The position numbers and the translations under genes were made by a program. The notes under the pieces are model-generated. The model was not told the DNA's origin. It ran no database searches and saw only the letters and a list, made by a program, of their open reading frames with translations. A stretch of 64,000 nucleotides of DNA, taken from Cryptomeria japonica. Lineage: Eukaryota; Streptophyta; Pinopsida; Cupressales; Cupressaceae. Location of the stretch: NCBI RefSeq assembly GCF_030272615.1, contig NC_081410.1:122913640-122977639 (forward strand). Direction: 5' to 3'. Shown here in pieces: positions 44,831 through 57,339 of the stretch (position 1 is its first letter; each line of letters starts with the position of its first letter).

Positions 44831-45867
44831 ATCTCATATTGGAAGATCTTGGGAATATTTCATGGATCAAAGCATGTGTGAAGATAGCAAAGAGAATATT
44901 TGTACATTCATATATAATTATACATGGGTCCTCAACCTAATGAGGCAATTTGGAGGGCAGAAAGAGTTTGCTCATCCTGGAATAACCCGATTCCCATTCA
45001 ATTTCATCACCACATTACAATCCTTGATTCAAGCAAAGGGAGCTTTGAAGTGCATGCTAGTTAGAGAGAAATTGACTTCCTCATTGTATGTTAAGACAAA
45101 TGTAGGAGTTGATGTGGCAAATTGAATTTTTTGTAAGCAAGGCTTCCGGCCACTGACTGCAGAGATTGTATAGGTAAATCTAATTCTAAATTATGTTTTT
45201 ATTCATATTTTTCTTTTATTTGCTTATGTATGTCCACACTTGTGTTAATGTTTCACAATAATTGCAATTCATAGAGCATTTAGTGATTCTCCTACAAGTT
45301 GTTGATGGGAAGAAGCCATCTATGGGCTACATATATGAGGGCATGGATAGGGCCAAGGAGGCCATTAGATCCACTTATGTGGGAGTTGAAGATAAGTATT
45401 GCCCCATTGGAAAATCTTTGATAGATGATGACACCACTAATTTCACAAACCCCTACACACAGCAGCTTATTTCCTCAATCTGACATTCCAATTCCAACCT
45501 GATTTCAAGGCGGATGAGGAGGTTCTAAGCAGGCTCTACACAATAATAGAGCAGATGATGCTTGATTCTAGTATTGGACCACAAATAGTCACTGAGATTG
45601 AGATCTTTACACTTGCACAAGTAAATAGCTTTGCCCGAGATAAGTGCAAGGCAAGATGGTTAACATTGCAGCCAAGTAAAAATCTATTAAGGGCATAATT
45701 TAAGTTTAATAATTAAAACTTCTCCTCTTTTTATATTACTATTAAATATTTGAACTTAAAGTTAGATAATGTGATTGAATTTTTTTCTTATCTTTAATGC
45801 ATGGTGTGAAAGATTTGGTGCGAATATACCAAATCTTCAAAGGATTGCAATTCGAGTATTGAGCAAA
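44831..45867 (+). pseudogene. hAT1 transposase, middle part
   Basis: Resumes the hAT1 frame after the LTR element with DLILEDLGNISWIKACV, then WVLNLMRQFGGQKEF, HPGITRFPFNFITTLQSL, an intron-like gap (about 45,175-45,270), and KKPSMGYIYEGMDRAKEAIR. After another AT-rich gap comes GANIPNLQRIAIRVLS (about 45,815-45,864). Stops occur at several points. The reading ends where the decayed Gypsy element begins, so the dimerisation signature is missing. Confidence 0.8.
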
Positions 45868-45868
45868 C

Positions 45869-46223
45869 TATAGTCAACAAATTATGCTGAGTCATTTATA
45901 AATAAATGTTGGTTAGCTGACAGTATTTATGTATGTAGTAGTTAGTCGGCTATGTTATGTAATTATGGTTTTTGTCTCCGATGAGTAGTTATTTAGCACT
46001 TCCGAACGATTGGTATCTTAACCAACCACGGACTATTTATGTACTCATTTTGGATGTCTTGAGGACCTCTTACTATTGTCATGTAGACATTGCATATTGG
46101 AATGAATGATCTATCTTTCTAAAACTATATTGTACCTAGTATTCTATGTTCTGATATTCCATGATCTATAAGTTACTTTCGTTTACTCTGTATGTAAGTA
46201 ATATTTCTCTACTTGAGTAAACA
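45869..46223 (+). repeat. 5' LTR of the decayed Gypsy element
   Basis: About 355 bp, from TATAGTCAAC (presumably once TG...) to GAGTAAACA, directly before a TGGCGCC primer site. It replaces hAT1 coding on its left. No second LTR was found, so the left edge is approximate. Confidence 0.55.
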
Positions 46224-46225
46224 TT

Positions 46226-46240
46226 TGGCGCCATTATCAA
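46226..46240 (+). other. Primer-binding site (TGGCGCC type)
   Basis: TGGCGCCATTATC follows the LTR end after two bases. TGGCGCC primer sites are known from some plant Gypsy elements and differ from the TGGTATCA type used by the Copia elements here. Confidence 0.65.
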
Positions 46241-47316
46241 TATAAATCTGGGAAATATTATTCATAGATAGGCAATATGGAAACAAACAATATGGCGATG
46301 CAATTGGCCAAATGATTGAAGAACTCAAAATAACTAAAACCAAAGAGGAAGAGTACACGACGAAAGACGATTTAACACAAGACCCGGTATACTTGTGGGA
46401 AGTATCCATCAACTTGCATGTTCGAAGGAAGACTCTCCAACGAGAGCTCCCTGAGAGGATCATCCGAGATAACCTGATAGTGAACAACGAAGTTAACCAT
46501 CTCCTTTGAAGGATACCAAGGTTGTTGCCACATAACTTTATTGCCCTTTGAGATCTTCGAGTAAAAAGGGATCAAGAGCAATGTTAGCAACAGATACTAC
46601 AACGGTATGAAGAGAGGAACTAGAGAGAGGAAGAAGAACGTGATACAAGCAAACGTCGTACATATGGCAATTAATGCCCGTGCAACCAAACAAAGATTGA
46701 ACATATACTGTAAGCAGTTGAAAGGAGCAAAAGGGATCGATGAAAAGATCTCTTAGACTAAGAGAGCAAAGTGAACGATGATGACAGCTATGGAGAATCA
46801 TCGAGGAATCAAAAAGTGCTACCAGAAGTAAAAGTATAAGTGTCAACAGAAGCCATAATTGGGAGAGATGAAAACCATCCAATGAAGAAGGCACAACACG
46901 TCATACGTGGAGTGAGTGGGAGGAGATTGCCAGACACCTACCACTCCCTTACAAAGTAAATGAAGATCTTGCTGACCAAGCAAGCAACCAATCCATATAG
47001 TCAGTATTAGAAGAGGTAACCAATCTGGAGAGTCTGTATGGGATGTGGAGGATGGAGAAAACCTTGAAAATGAGGTTGTCAAAGTACTTAAGAAAAATAT
47101 GTACCACATCGAGAAACTGACAATATCAGAAGAACCAAGAACTAAGCCAAAGACCAGAAGGAGAAGAGAATCTAGTGACGAGGAAGGTAACCAAGGTGCA
47201 AGGGGCATTGAAGGTGGATGTGTAGAGGCCTCGCACGTGGTTGTGAGTGCAAGTGTAGTACCGAAACGTCAAGAGCAAAACAATCCAATCAGGTCTTGGG
47301 CACAGGGTACATACTA

Positions 47317-48638
47317 TGTTGGATATTAGAGTTGTTGGAATGTGTTGTTGTCATTGATGTCAACATATTCCTCTGTTGCAGAGAATTGGTTCAGTTGGTT
47401 TGGTTGCAGATGTGCTGATGCAGATTAATGGGTTTTGAGATGCTTATCTCTAGTTGATTCAGTATGAGTATCAGTGTTCTGGAAGGTGATTTTATCGAGT
47501 TATGTGATTCGATGTGATGGTTGGTTTTTCTGTTGGTTTTGTATTGCAGAGAGTTGTGATTTTTGGAGTGTGTTGCTCCGAAATTGATTCTTTATGTGGT
47601 GCAGATTTTTGGAGAGTGTTTGGGATGTTCATGTGTGTCCTCTGTTCAGGTTGTTTATGATTTGGAACTTCGCAAGCATATCTTTCAGTTTGTTGTTGGT
47701 GTTCTTGAGCTTCGGTGATGAAATGATGATGATTCTTGTTATCCGAGTTGTTGCGGTGGAATTCATGTTGCTTGTTGATGTTCTCTGATCGTGTTCTATG
47801 TCTTTTGATGGTTTGCGTTGATCGTGGTGCGCGTTATTGAAGAGTTTATTGGTTTGGTGGTATTCTTCGTGTTATACGACCTTTTGGCCGACCTGATGGT
47901 TCTTGCATGTTGTGGATGATCTTGGCAAGTTATTCGGTGGTGTTGTGTGTTCAAGGATTTGATTTGGGTCCATGCTATGTCCTTGCTGACATTGTATTGG
48001 TCCGCATATGAATTTATGTATCGTGTGATGTAATTTTGTAATTAGGTCTTATGAGTTGAGCCAAACTTAAGGTTAAGGTTGATGATTTGTATAAATAAGT
48101 GTGTTGATCATGTAAGATGTGTGTTTGCGGTTGTATCTATGATCTGTGAGAGTATTGTATGAGCGAACAAGCGAATTAATCTTTCGGTAGTGGAGAAGCA
48201 CAGAGAAGTGTTGTGTAGATAGTGTGCTTAACCGGAACTGTAATCAGGCATTTAGAGATGCTATTCTTTCAGTTCATGTAATCCGGATTGTTGTCCGATC
48301 TTTCTAAGGCAGTGAGCCTTCCCAAGGTTGTAGCCCTTTGTTGTTTATGAGCAGTGAGCTCTAGGCAGTGTGCCTAAATGCATGTGCATTCCCCATTGTA
48401 ATATTTACACATACTACTATAGAGTATCATCATATTGTGGGTAGGTTCCCACCGTGGTTTTTCACTTGACCGGGTTTTCCACGTCAAAAATCCATGTGTT
48501 ATGTGTCTTGTTGATGTGGTGTTTATCTTTGCTATTGATGTTCCTGATCAGATCTAAAGTTGAGATTAATTTGTTTAATCCGGTGAAAACTAATTCACCC
48601 CCCCACCCCTCAATTTTCCTCCATTGTTGTTGCCAACA
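47317..48638 (+). repeat. Solo LTR in the Gypsy gag
   Basis: 1,322 bp from TGTTGGATATT to TTGCCAACA, flanked by TACTA (47,312-47,316) and TACTG (48,639-48,643), a 4-of-5 match. A TATAAATA lies at 48,090-48,097. Near the right end there is AATTCACCCCCCCACCCC, the C-rich segment typical of some plant Copia LTRs. There is no coding. Confidence 0.65.
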
Positions 48639-48782
48639 TACTGATCAAGAACGATATTGAATCCCCTAGCGAGTCCAAATGTTAAACGAAAGAAACTCCC
48701 TAAGTTCACAACGAATGGATCAGGGGATCCTATAAGGCACTATAAGATGTGTTAAACCATCTAGTTGGCAAGCGGTCAAATT

Positions 48783-49466
48783 TGAGGTTGGATTCCTTCT
48801 AAGGCCGACCTAGCAAATTCAAAAGAGAAAATTAAATATAAAATATAATTGAGTCTGAGAGGGCTGACTCACCACCCTATGTAGAGGGCCGACCCTTGGT
48901 GAAATGGTGCCCCTCTCATATATATGAGGTGACATTTCAGTCATTGATACATTCATTCAGTGAATTAAAGAAGAAATAGCAGACCAGTCCGAATTCATTA
49001 CAAAGCAGTCCGAATTCAAGGGGCAGATTAATAATAATAGCAGAGCGAATCAACTGAAAGTAATACTGAGCAGATCAAACATAGTTGGAAGAGCAGTTCA
49101 TTATATGAAGACAGAGTATTAGTGAAGAGCAGATCAATAAAACAGTGAAGTGCAGGTCGTCACCATTGAAGAGCAGGTTGACTGATACATGCAGAGTGAA
49201 TACCATTGAGGGCAGACCAAATAGATACACAGCAGATTGGACTCCTAAGGATCGGGATATCTCCAGCAGTTCGTATATAAATATAGCAGATTGATATCTT
49301 GTATAGATCAAGATTGTTATTGGCCTCATCGTTGGGCCTCATTGTAACTGAGTTGATTCAATATAATAGAGACATAATTGCTGTGTTTTTCTCCCTCGAG
49401 TAGGAGGGTTTCAGTGTCCATATTGTTAATTTGTCTAATTGCTCTTAATCTGATCTAAAATCAACA
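48783..49466 (+). repeat. LTR-like insertion in the Gypsy gag
   Basis: About 684 bp separating two parts of the gag reading. It runs from TGAGGTTGG to AATCAACA. The flanks AAATT and AAAGT match at 4 of 5 positions, so a target duplication is possible but weak. It contains CATATATATGAGG (TATA-like, about 48,917-48,929) and repeated GCAGA(T/C)(C/T)-type units from 48,978 to 49,290. Confidence 0.45.
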
Positions 49467-50826
49467 AAAGTGATAAATATTATTGGTTAAGGGCATTTCC
49501 TGCAATGTTACAGGGAATACCCATCTGCTGGCTCTCAGAACTAGAAAATGAATAGAAAATCTTGGGGAGCATGCTGAAGAAGGCATTTCAAGCAGAGTTT
49601 AAACTCCTACAAGATGATAATGAGATTGCTGCTGAAATCTTTAATACAAACAAGGGAAGCATGAGAACCTACAAACTTACAATCGTAGGCTCGAGGAGTT
49701 GTTGGGTAAGATGGAGAACCAACCAGTCAAAAAAGATAGTTCATCAAGGGACTGATCCCCTGATTGCAAAAGAAAATGAAAGTAGTATCTTCATCCTCAT
49801 ACAATGATGCTATTCGAGCGATGGACATTGAGAGTGAGAACAAAACATAATAGGGAAAGAAAAAATCATGCGACGATGAGAGCATTGAGGATAGCAGCAG
49901 TGACTGTGAATCAAAGATAGTACAAGCCTTGAGACAGGCTATGTTGCACATGATGAACTAAAGGTCACGAAAGAGAATCCCAAGGAAAACAAAGAAATGG
50001 GGTACACGGATTGTAAAGTAGGTCATATAAAAACTTGTCCAAAAAAATTGTTTTGTGACATTTGTCAAGTACTACACATTCCATAAGGAATGACCGTACA
50101 ACCTAAAAACAAGAAGCACACAAGTGCACTTTTCTCAAGGGGAACAAACAACCCCACAGACCACACCACCAAAACCACCTACAAACTCCAATGCATTGCC
50201 TGCCAAATACCACAAGTGAGGAAATAATAACCACTATAACAACAATAACAACAGCAGCCCAAGAAGCAGAATATAGTACAATGCAAAGGGAAGACCAATG
50301 ATCTAGTGTTAGAAGTGCAATGAATGGGATCACTTTGCTCCATAGTGCCTAAATGGTCAAAACAACTCGAGAATGTTCTGCAAGCCGTGTTGACATAAGA
50401 ATAATGAAGATATCGACCACCCGGAGTAGAAAGGGGTGAATATGTTGGCCATAGAGGAACCAAGGAAGGAACATTTGGCGATCACCAGGTTACAAACAAA
50501 GAAGGCGATATACCTAGGTCCTTGTATGAAGGAGAGACTTTGGGAAGCCAAAGCCAACATGAAACGAACAATGGCGAATAAGAGAAGAACCTCCAATGAA
50601 GCTACCAATACTCCACTATAGTTGGAGTTTGAGAAGAATATAGCATGACAAGTGTTGCAAACAACAATACTCGTAAAGGTAAAAGACCACCTACAAACCA
50701 TATCACAATTAAAAATGGCAATCACTAATACAATTGATGACGACACAAAACCACCATAACCAATGTAAGCCACAAGAGGAACCATCAGTGAAACCACCAA
50801 GTGAAGGTAACTAAGGCATTGATCCT

Positions 50827-51168
50827 ATGTTGTTAATGGTGAGCATTGGTAGGAAGTCCATTGTTGTCGAGATAGAAATAATGGGAAAGAAGCTGACAAA
50901 TACCATCGTAGACGAAGGCTCAGGAGTCAATGTGTTGCCTGAAGAAACTTGGAAATGCCTTGGAAGACCAATACTCTGGCCACCAACCTTCCACTTGGTG
51001 GGTGTCGACCAACATGGCATCAAGCCGTTGGGAACACTGATGGCACAAAAAGAAACAATTGGGACAACAACAATTTTTCTTGGACTTCGTAGTCATCCCG
51101 TTGCTAAAGACAGTGTGCAATGCACTCCTTTGGAGGGGATGGTTGATTACTCCCAAGGCGAATCATAA
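50827..51168 (+). pseudogene. Gypsy aspartic protease
   Basis: The plus-strand frame has IVVEIEIMGKKLTNTIVDEG, then SGVNVLPEETWKCLG and FHLVGVDQHGIKPLGT. The site reads VDEGSG, so Glu stands where an Asp- or Thr-Gly pair would be usual; the first Asp is kept. Such proteases cut the element polyprotein. The frame shifts near 51,060, and the rest of the domain continues in another frame (QQFFLDFVVIPL, then WLITPKANHNW). Confidence 0.75.
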
Positions 51169-52040
51169 TTGGAAGTGGAACACACTCTCAATCAAGAGTG
51201 AACAGAGGGAAGTACATCATCGACCTGAGAATACAGGCAATGAGCAAGGAATCGACATCCTCCAAATCAAAGTCCAAAGACAAAGAGTCGAGTATGGACA
51301 AAGTAAGAAAAAGCATGAAGCCAAATGATGAAGGGGTGCTCAAGATGGAATAATATTTTGAAGATGAGAAGAGTTTCCTAGAATTACTATTCCACTGGCC
51401 AATGGAAGACTATGAAGCCTTCCACACCAAATGCAACATGCCACAAATTGGGGAAGTCAAGGAAGGCGACTAAGGTGTCAAGAGTGATACTTCCTAGAGT
51501 ACAAGGAGTACAAAGAGGGAGTGGCATGGGTGGATGACATGCCCGCCCATCATTTTGAAAAGGGCAAGGCAATAAAATATGAGGAGCCGAATTTAAAGAA
51601 GATAAATTTGAGCAATGAAGACAACCCGAACATCATCTTGGTTGGTGATGACTAGGACCCAATACTAAAGGTAGTTGCATTCAAAATATTCACCGAATAT
51701 AAGGACACCTTCACTTGGACGTACAAGGACTTGAAGGGTATACCACCAGAGCTCTACTTACATGAAATTCCCCTCGTACCTTGTGTGCAATCAATACAAA
51801 AGAGACCTTACAAGATGATTAAGAATTATGCCACCAAGGTACATGAGGAAATTGAGAAAATGTTAGATGCGAGCATAATTTTCAAAGTAGGAAGAAACAT
51901 GTGGATCTTGCTGATTGTAATTTTCCTCAAGAAGGCAAACTGAATCACGATATGTGTGGACTTCAGGCGCCGGAATGCAGCAATAATCAAAAATCCATTC
52001 CCAATCCCATTTACTAATACCATATTGGAGGAAGTTGTGA
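51169..52040 (+). pseudogene. Gypsy linker and truncated reverse transcriptase
   Basis: After the protease, an acidic linker leads to FKIFTEYKDTFTWTYKDLKG and the Ty3 reverse transcriptase start: KRPYKMIKNYATKVHEEIEK, FLKKAN, ICVDFRRRNAAIIKNPFP and a final TNTILEEVV. The reading ends before the YxDD catalytic box, at about 52,040, where hAT1 C-terminal coding begins. RNase H, integrase and the 3' LTR are missing, so a deletion has fused the element to its hAT1 host. Confidence 0.8.
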
Positions 52041-52042
52041 GC

Positions 52043-52390
52043 CATGATCTAGACCATGTTCATTACAACCTTCACCTTCACCACAAATAGATTTTGGGCA
52101 CTAACTTATCCCCCATCACACTAGAGGAGGTTGATCCACAATTTGATCGGATCACTAAGGCTAAGGATCATATCTTTAGGAATGAGGACCTCAATTGGGT
52201 TTGACCAAGTGGATAGAGTTGCAAAGGTAGGCAAAGGTAGTAGCCATGGCACTGGAGGATAGAGAACGAGCAGAAACCTTGGATGTTGGTGTGGGTGTCA
52301 CTAAGATAGAACCAGATATCATGGCTGCAACATCATCCAAGAACTATATTAGACACCCACATAGGAGCGTTAATATACTCCTTTGAGCCA
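52043..52390 (+). pseudogene. hAT1 transposase, C-terminal tail
   Basis: Reads HDLDHVHYNLHLHH, the end of the hAT dimerisation domain, then ITLEEVDPQFDRITKAKDHI, NEDLNWV and an acidic, Ala/Glu-rich tail to about 52,390 with frame stops. The CERNW-type signature that should precede it is missing, lost with the deletion at the Gypsy junction. Confidence 0.6.
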
Positions 52391-52762
52391 TAGACCTCTA
52401 GCTTTTGTTTTGATATTTGCTTGAAACTTTCAATGCCATGGATTTCATATTCCATGAGTTTTGTATACACTTGACAATATTCATATATCTAAATGTGTTA
52501 TTTCCTTTAGCTAAAATTTACATTTCTACTTATGTGATCAATGCATACTTGTGTATGTGATCAAAGTAGTTCATGTTTGATGATGTTATGTCTTTAAGGT
52601 TTATTTATTAAATGATGCATGAAACAAGTTTTCATCCTTAAAAAATATTAAATTTCTTCGGTTCTTCAATTTGCCTTGCCTTTGCCAAGTTTGTGTCGAG
52701 TCCGAATCTGAGTCCAAAATCAGCTTGTTGAGTCCAAGACAAGTCCAAGTCTTGTAACACTA
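52391..52762 (+). other. hAT1 3' untranslated and subterminal region
   Basis: Non-coding. The last 90 bases carry GAGTCC/CAAGTC units and end CTTGTAACACTA. The whole stretch matches 54,960-55,310 as a diverged copy, which supports its being an element terminus. Confidence 0.65.
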
Positions 52763-52789
52763 ATATAAATAAATAAACCCAAGCTCTAA

Positions 52790-54284
52790 TAGGGGCATAC
52801 CATTATTATATCTATCGTATTTTGATAAATGACATGTTATTTGATAGAGCTTTCTATTTTTGAATTCCCTTTGAAGTTGTCTTTTTCATTTATTGCTTTC
52901 CAAATATTTTCCAACGGATGCCTACACCTAAGTTAATTTTCACCTCACCAAACAAATAAATAAATTATTTGCTTGGATCAAGGGCTAAACACCCATAAAT
53001 GAATTGTTAATAATTAAGAGGTCTAAACAACAGTCAGGGAATCCCACGGCCAACAATTACTGCAAAAGCATGGGCAGAACTTATTAAATTTAACCTGGCA
53101 TGACACAGGTATGGTTGAAGCTCAACTCTGTCTGGTAAACCCAATTCATATAAGGGAATTCACAGGGGAAGGTGAAAACCAAGGCACTCATGGAGCATGC
53201 AGCTAGTAAGTTCAGCAAATTCCCCCACAATACTCCATTTTGGCATCCAGGTGAATTGCAGACCAGCCAATGAAGTGGGAAAATGTAGCATGAGGAGAAA
53301 GGCAAGGGAATTGAAAAAGATACGTGTAAGTGCAGTAGAGAATATGGGAAACAATGAAGGTAGACTGTAGCTGCACTACAAAGAATACACTTAATAAGTT
53401 TTTTCAGGATTCATGCTTTCGTTAAATCTATAAAGTTAGATTGTAAGCAGTTGCAATCCAAAATGATAACCATGTAGATTTTTAGTATGCTGCCATGTTA
53501 AACCATAGCTTAATTTTAGCTTTTTGTCCTTTAATGTCATGCCACTGGGTTGAAGCCATTCTAATGTATGTAATACCTTAAGAGAAGACGACAACCATAT
53601 TTCTCTTTACCATATGCAAACATGATATTACAAACCAAACATATAGTTATATCCCACAGGACTGCAATGCAGCATAGTCTCCAAATGAGGCATATTATGT
53701 CTATCTCGTAGAAAGCATTGGGCAGGGCCATGTGATTAGGTGAAATGGTGTACCTTGCAACCATTTCTGGGCAATGATTTGCACATAAGATACAGATTAA
53801 ATGGTTTCCTTTTTATTTGCAGAAAATTTAGCATACAGAATAAATGTTTTAGGAATCAGTACCAACTATAAAGATTGCATTATTTTCCAGTGATACTGAG
53901 GGTATGTTCATTGTACTACATTAGTGTTTTCCCACGATCTCTGTTGTTGTTGGAACATAAATTACCCTCTTTCTACTTGGACATAGAATGGCTACTAAAT
54001 GATGTCAAAGAAACCCTCAAGGGAAGAAAATCTGTTATTTTGATGCTCGCTAGTTGATATTCCTGCTTTTGACAGAAAACTCAACCCAACTTGCATGTCT
54101 GCTTTTGTAAAGTTAATGTTATGTGTTCCACAAAAGATCTTGCTTTAAAAAGATCAAGACCTTACTTATTATCCAGACTTCTAACTGATTCTCAAATATG
54201 TTCAAGTCAGTGGTCCTGCATGTTATGTATTACAATTCAAATATATCTTTGCACTGACACATCATCAAGGTTGGGTCCAGCAAT
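52790..54284. other. Non-coding DNA right of hAT1, possibly intron
   Basis: No cyclase exon, enzyme motif or LTR ends are recognised on either strand. Short minus-strand frames at 53,090-53,354 are open but unlike any family I know. If the cyclase gene is intact this would be part of its last intron. Confidence 0.4.
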
Positions 54285-55310
54285 AAAAGATTCAGTTGGA
54301 CCTGCCTAGACTTGGGGATCCCAAGGACTCATGATCCAGGTACCCAACGATTTCCACTGAGAAGACTTAGTCAATGAAAATCAAAAGAACAAAAAAAAGA
54401 ATAAAAATTTGAAAATGTTCAAATGTAAAAGATTGAAACTAAAACCATTTTTTGAAGGGTTTGGAGGACTATTGAAGGTTGGTTAATTATGAAAAATGGC
54501 ATGCAACATGAATGTCTGTGTGGTCTCAAAAGGCTTTACTTTGGGCTGCTGGTGGGACTCCACCCCTCAATTCTGCCATACATTGCAACAAGGAATGTGC
54601 CAGGGTCGCTGTCCCATGACCCCACAAACAACACTTCTCCTCAACCCAGCTAGAGGTGTTGCCCCCAAACCCCCACAGGAGGCACTATCCCCAAACCCCT
54701 CCTCTAATTTTAAAAAGCAAAAACTAAAATTTCATCTTGAGCCATCTTGGATGAAAAAGCAATATTATTTTATTATTTTGACTTTTTTTCAAATCACATT
54801 TAAACTTCTGATTTGTTAAGTCAATTCCTATCCTATGTAATGTTCCTACGGCTGTAGCAGCATTTGCAAACTTGTCTGAGATACAAGCGCATGACTCCAC
54901 ATAGAGCTAGCAATGCTAGGCTGAGTGATACAAGCTCCTTTGTACCACAGTTCATGAATCTTTACTGTGACCTTTGTTTTTGATGCCATAGATATCATAT
55001 TCCACAAGTTTTGTACATCTAAAACACTTGGCAATATCTATATGTTTTAAAATGTTATTTCCTTCAGCTAAAATCCACTTCTATACTCATACTTGATCAT
55101 TGATATATACTTGCATATATGATCAAAGTACCTTCTATTTGATTAGTTTATTGTGTCTTTAAAGTTAATTTATTGAAGGGTGCATGATAAAGATTTAAAT
55201 CCTTTCAAATATCTATATTTAATGATTTTTTCAATTTGTGGAGTCTAAGCATCTAGTCAGAGTCTAGGTCAAAAATCAGCTTGCCAAGTCTGAGTATTGT
55301 AATATTGGTT
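54285..55310 (+). mobile_element. Internally deleted hAT relic related to hAT1
   Basis: The right part (54,960-55,310) aligns with the hAT1 3' end (52,400-52,762), including ATTCCACAAGTTTTGTACA, TTATTTCCTTCAGCTAAAAT and the closing GCCAAGTCTGAGTATTGTAAT. The left part (CTAGACTTGGGGATCCCAAG) resembles the hAT1 left subterminal zone. No transposase domain is readable between them, so it is a non-autonomous or deleted copy. Confidence 0.55.
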
Positions 55311-57330
55311 AGGCCAAGATGTCATGAATCCTCCATTAGTGCTGTTTTATCTCCATCCTCTCGATACAATCCAGGATGAGTTTCAAAAGATATTGTTTAA
55401 ATCTGCTGGCACTTTGAAGCCTATAATATCAACCACACATAGCTTCTAATAGATCTTCCGCAAGTTTTACTTAAACTATGAAGGGAAACCTTTCTATAAT
55501 TCTGTCTTATCTCAACATTCTTTTAGGAATTATGTACCAATGTGTAACTGTGCATGTGATGCCAATATCTCAGTAAGTTTTTATTCTTTCTGAATATTTC
55601 TGGTATTGAGTGTTGGTAGATGCTGAATATGTAAGCTTATTTCATTCTGAACTAAATCTGATCATATGCTTTTGTTCATTGGCTCCTTGCTTAGAACTTT
55701 GAGATTGCTGCTACCTGTAAAGAGATCTCTAGAACACAGTCAAGAGAAGTCTTTGCCATTTAGTCCCATGGCCTCAATTTGATGCATTAGAATATAGCAT
55801 TCTTTAGCCTTCTAGTTTAAATGTAGAGTAACAAATGTTAAACGTCTTCCTCAGTCTTTGGTTTTTTAAAGTTCTCTCCTGGCTTGGACTGTTCAGTTGC
55901 AGCAGAGTACCACTGAATTCTCTCTTATAATGATTCCACAAGAAATTTTGCAATTAGGCTGTTAGAATTAGAGGTCTTTGACCATATACCTTGAGATGAA
56001 TTTGTCCAATTTTCTCAACCTGTCTAATCTTATTGATGACCAAATTCCACCCTTCAAACCACACTGTTGGTGGACACTCAGTGGAGAACGAAATGTGTAC
56101 AAAAAAATTCAAAAATAGCATTGTATTAGTTCAATCATCATCTCTCTTGATCTGAGGAATCAAAGATTGTTGGGAACAAATTTAAGAGACAGATTATAAG
56201 GTGATATAACCTGTGCACACATAGTCACAAACTTACAGGCATATCTTCTCTTATAATATTTTACTCCTATAAAGGAAACTTTAATACTCTATAAAGAAAT
56301 CAATTAATGTTTGTAGATAATGTTGGAAAAATGAGGGTGCTGGTTAATAGACCGACCACATGCAAATTCTAGTCTTATAAACCAATTCATGCATAAGAAA
56401 TAGTAACAAACCTTTAAATTTTGAGGACTTAAAAGTCCGTCATGTTGTAGTTCAAAACTTCAAATAGACTAAAGATGATGTAATAGGAAGGAAAGATCGA
56501 GAGGGAATCACTGTTAATTAAATGTATGAGTTATACTAACAATATATGAATTAGGCGATTATTGTATGGTTGATTTAATAAGCTAAGTTTAGAATTATTA
56601 ATGTGTGATAACAGTTATTGATAAGAATAAATAGAATTATGGTTAACATCAATAAGCGAATAGACAAGAATGAACTAGGGTTTATAAAGAAGGGAGAATG
56701 GGAAGGTCAGTATAGTCTCAGCTATAAGCAATTGAACTATTAGCATCCATAAATTTTTAGTTGACATATAAATACTCTTGATTTAATGCACTACTTAGCA
56801 TGATTCATGAAAAGCTACTAAAATTATTGTTTAGAATACATTAGTGCTTTACAACTAGAGGTAATCATCACTAAGACTTGAGAGAGCAGAAACTAGAACG
56901 GTTTGGAATATGAATGATTGTGAATCAAAGAAATTCATAGACCAAAAGCTAAACTAAATCAATTATGTTCATAATGAGAAATATCAGATGATTTTTTGGT
57001 CTGAGTTTACCTTGTATCATGTGGGTGTGTAGTTAAGCTAAATGACCACGATGATTGTTTAATTGTATGTTTGTAAATGATTATGTATGTGTTCAATTGT
57101 AATCCAAATTATGTGGGATGAATACATTATACTTGCTTGTCTAGCGAAATCACACACTTGAATCCCAAAGGATTATGCATAGGACCTAAATGAACCAACC
57201 TATGTGTTAATATGATTAGGCCACCAGTCTAAGATATGCAAAACCTCTAGGACAGTTTGTGTTAGATCCATTGTCATGTACCCTTTAAATACCAAAATGC
57301 CAAAACTAATACATACACAGAAGCCAACTC
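55311..57330. other. AT-rich DNA, no gene seen
   Basis: No coding, RNA or element motif that I can support. Around 57,332 a TGGTATCACAACTAG could be a weak plus-strand primer site, but no LTR is defined. Confidence 0.45.
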
Positions 57331-57339
57331 TATGGTATC

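Larger units (their letters stand above)
46270..50640 (+). pseudogene. Gypsy gag region with two LTR-like insertions
   Basis: Plus-strand pieces of a Ty3-type gag interrupted at 47,317-48,638 and 48,783-49,466. The first part (46,312-46,509 and 47,045-47,300) is charged and unfolded-looking (TKPKTRRRRESSDEE). After the insertions come MLKKAFQAEFKLLQDDNEIA, a capsid C-terminal stretch, then SSSSYNDAIRAMDIESENKT. Zinc-knuckle remnants follow: CKVGHIKTCPKKLFCDIC (about 50,015-50,075) and a second with C, KCNEWDHFAP and C near 50,307-50,350 that contains stops. The same CNEWG-type second knuckle occurs in the gag at about 61,470, so the two elements are related. Confidence 0.7.
20963..52789 (+). 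mobile_element. hAT1 transposon containing the whole insertion nest
   Basis: hAT1 is the outermost element of the nest. Its transposase reads on the plus strand in three blocks: about 21,720-22,943, 44,831-45,867 and 52,043-52,390. The left flank ATATAAATCAAGCTCTAA (20,963-20,980) resembles the right flank, ATATAAAT at 52,763-52,770 followed by CAAGCTCTAA at 52,780-52,789. This suggests a target duplication around the element. The right end closes with CTTGTAACACTA, read outward as TAGTGTTACAAG, a typical hAT terminus. The left terminus is degraded, so the exact start is uncertain by about 10 bases. Both subterminal zones carry many GACTC/GAGTC and CCAAGTC units. Known hAT elements make 8-bp duplications, which fits ATATAAAT. 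Confidence 0.65.

Noticed and set aside
53090-53354. Cyclase-gene exon on the minus strand
   Set aside because: The frames are open but contain none of the conserved cyclase motifs and lack clear splice signals.
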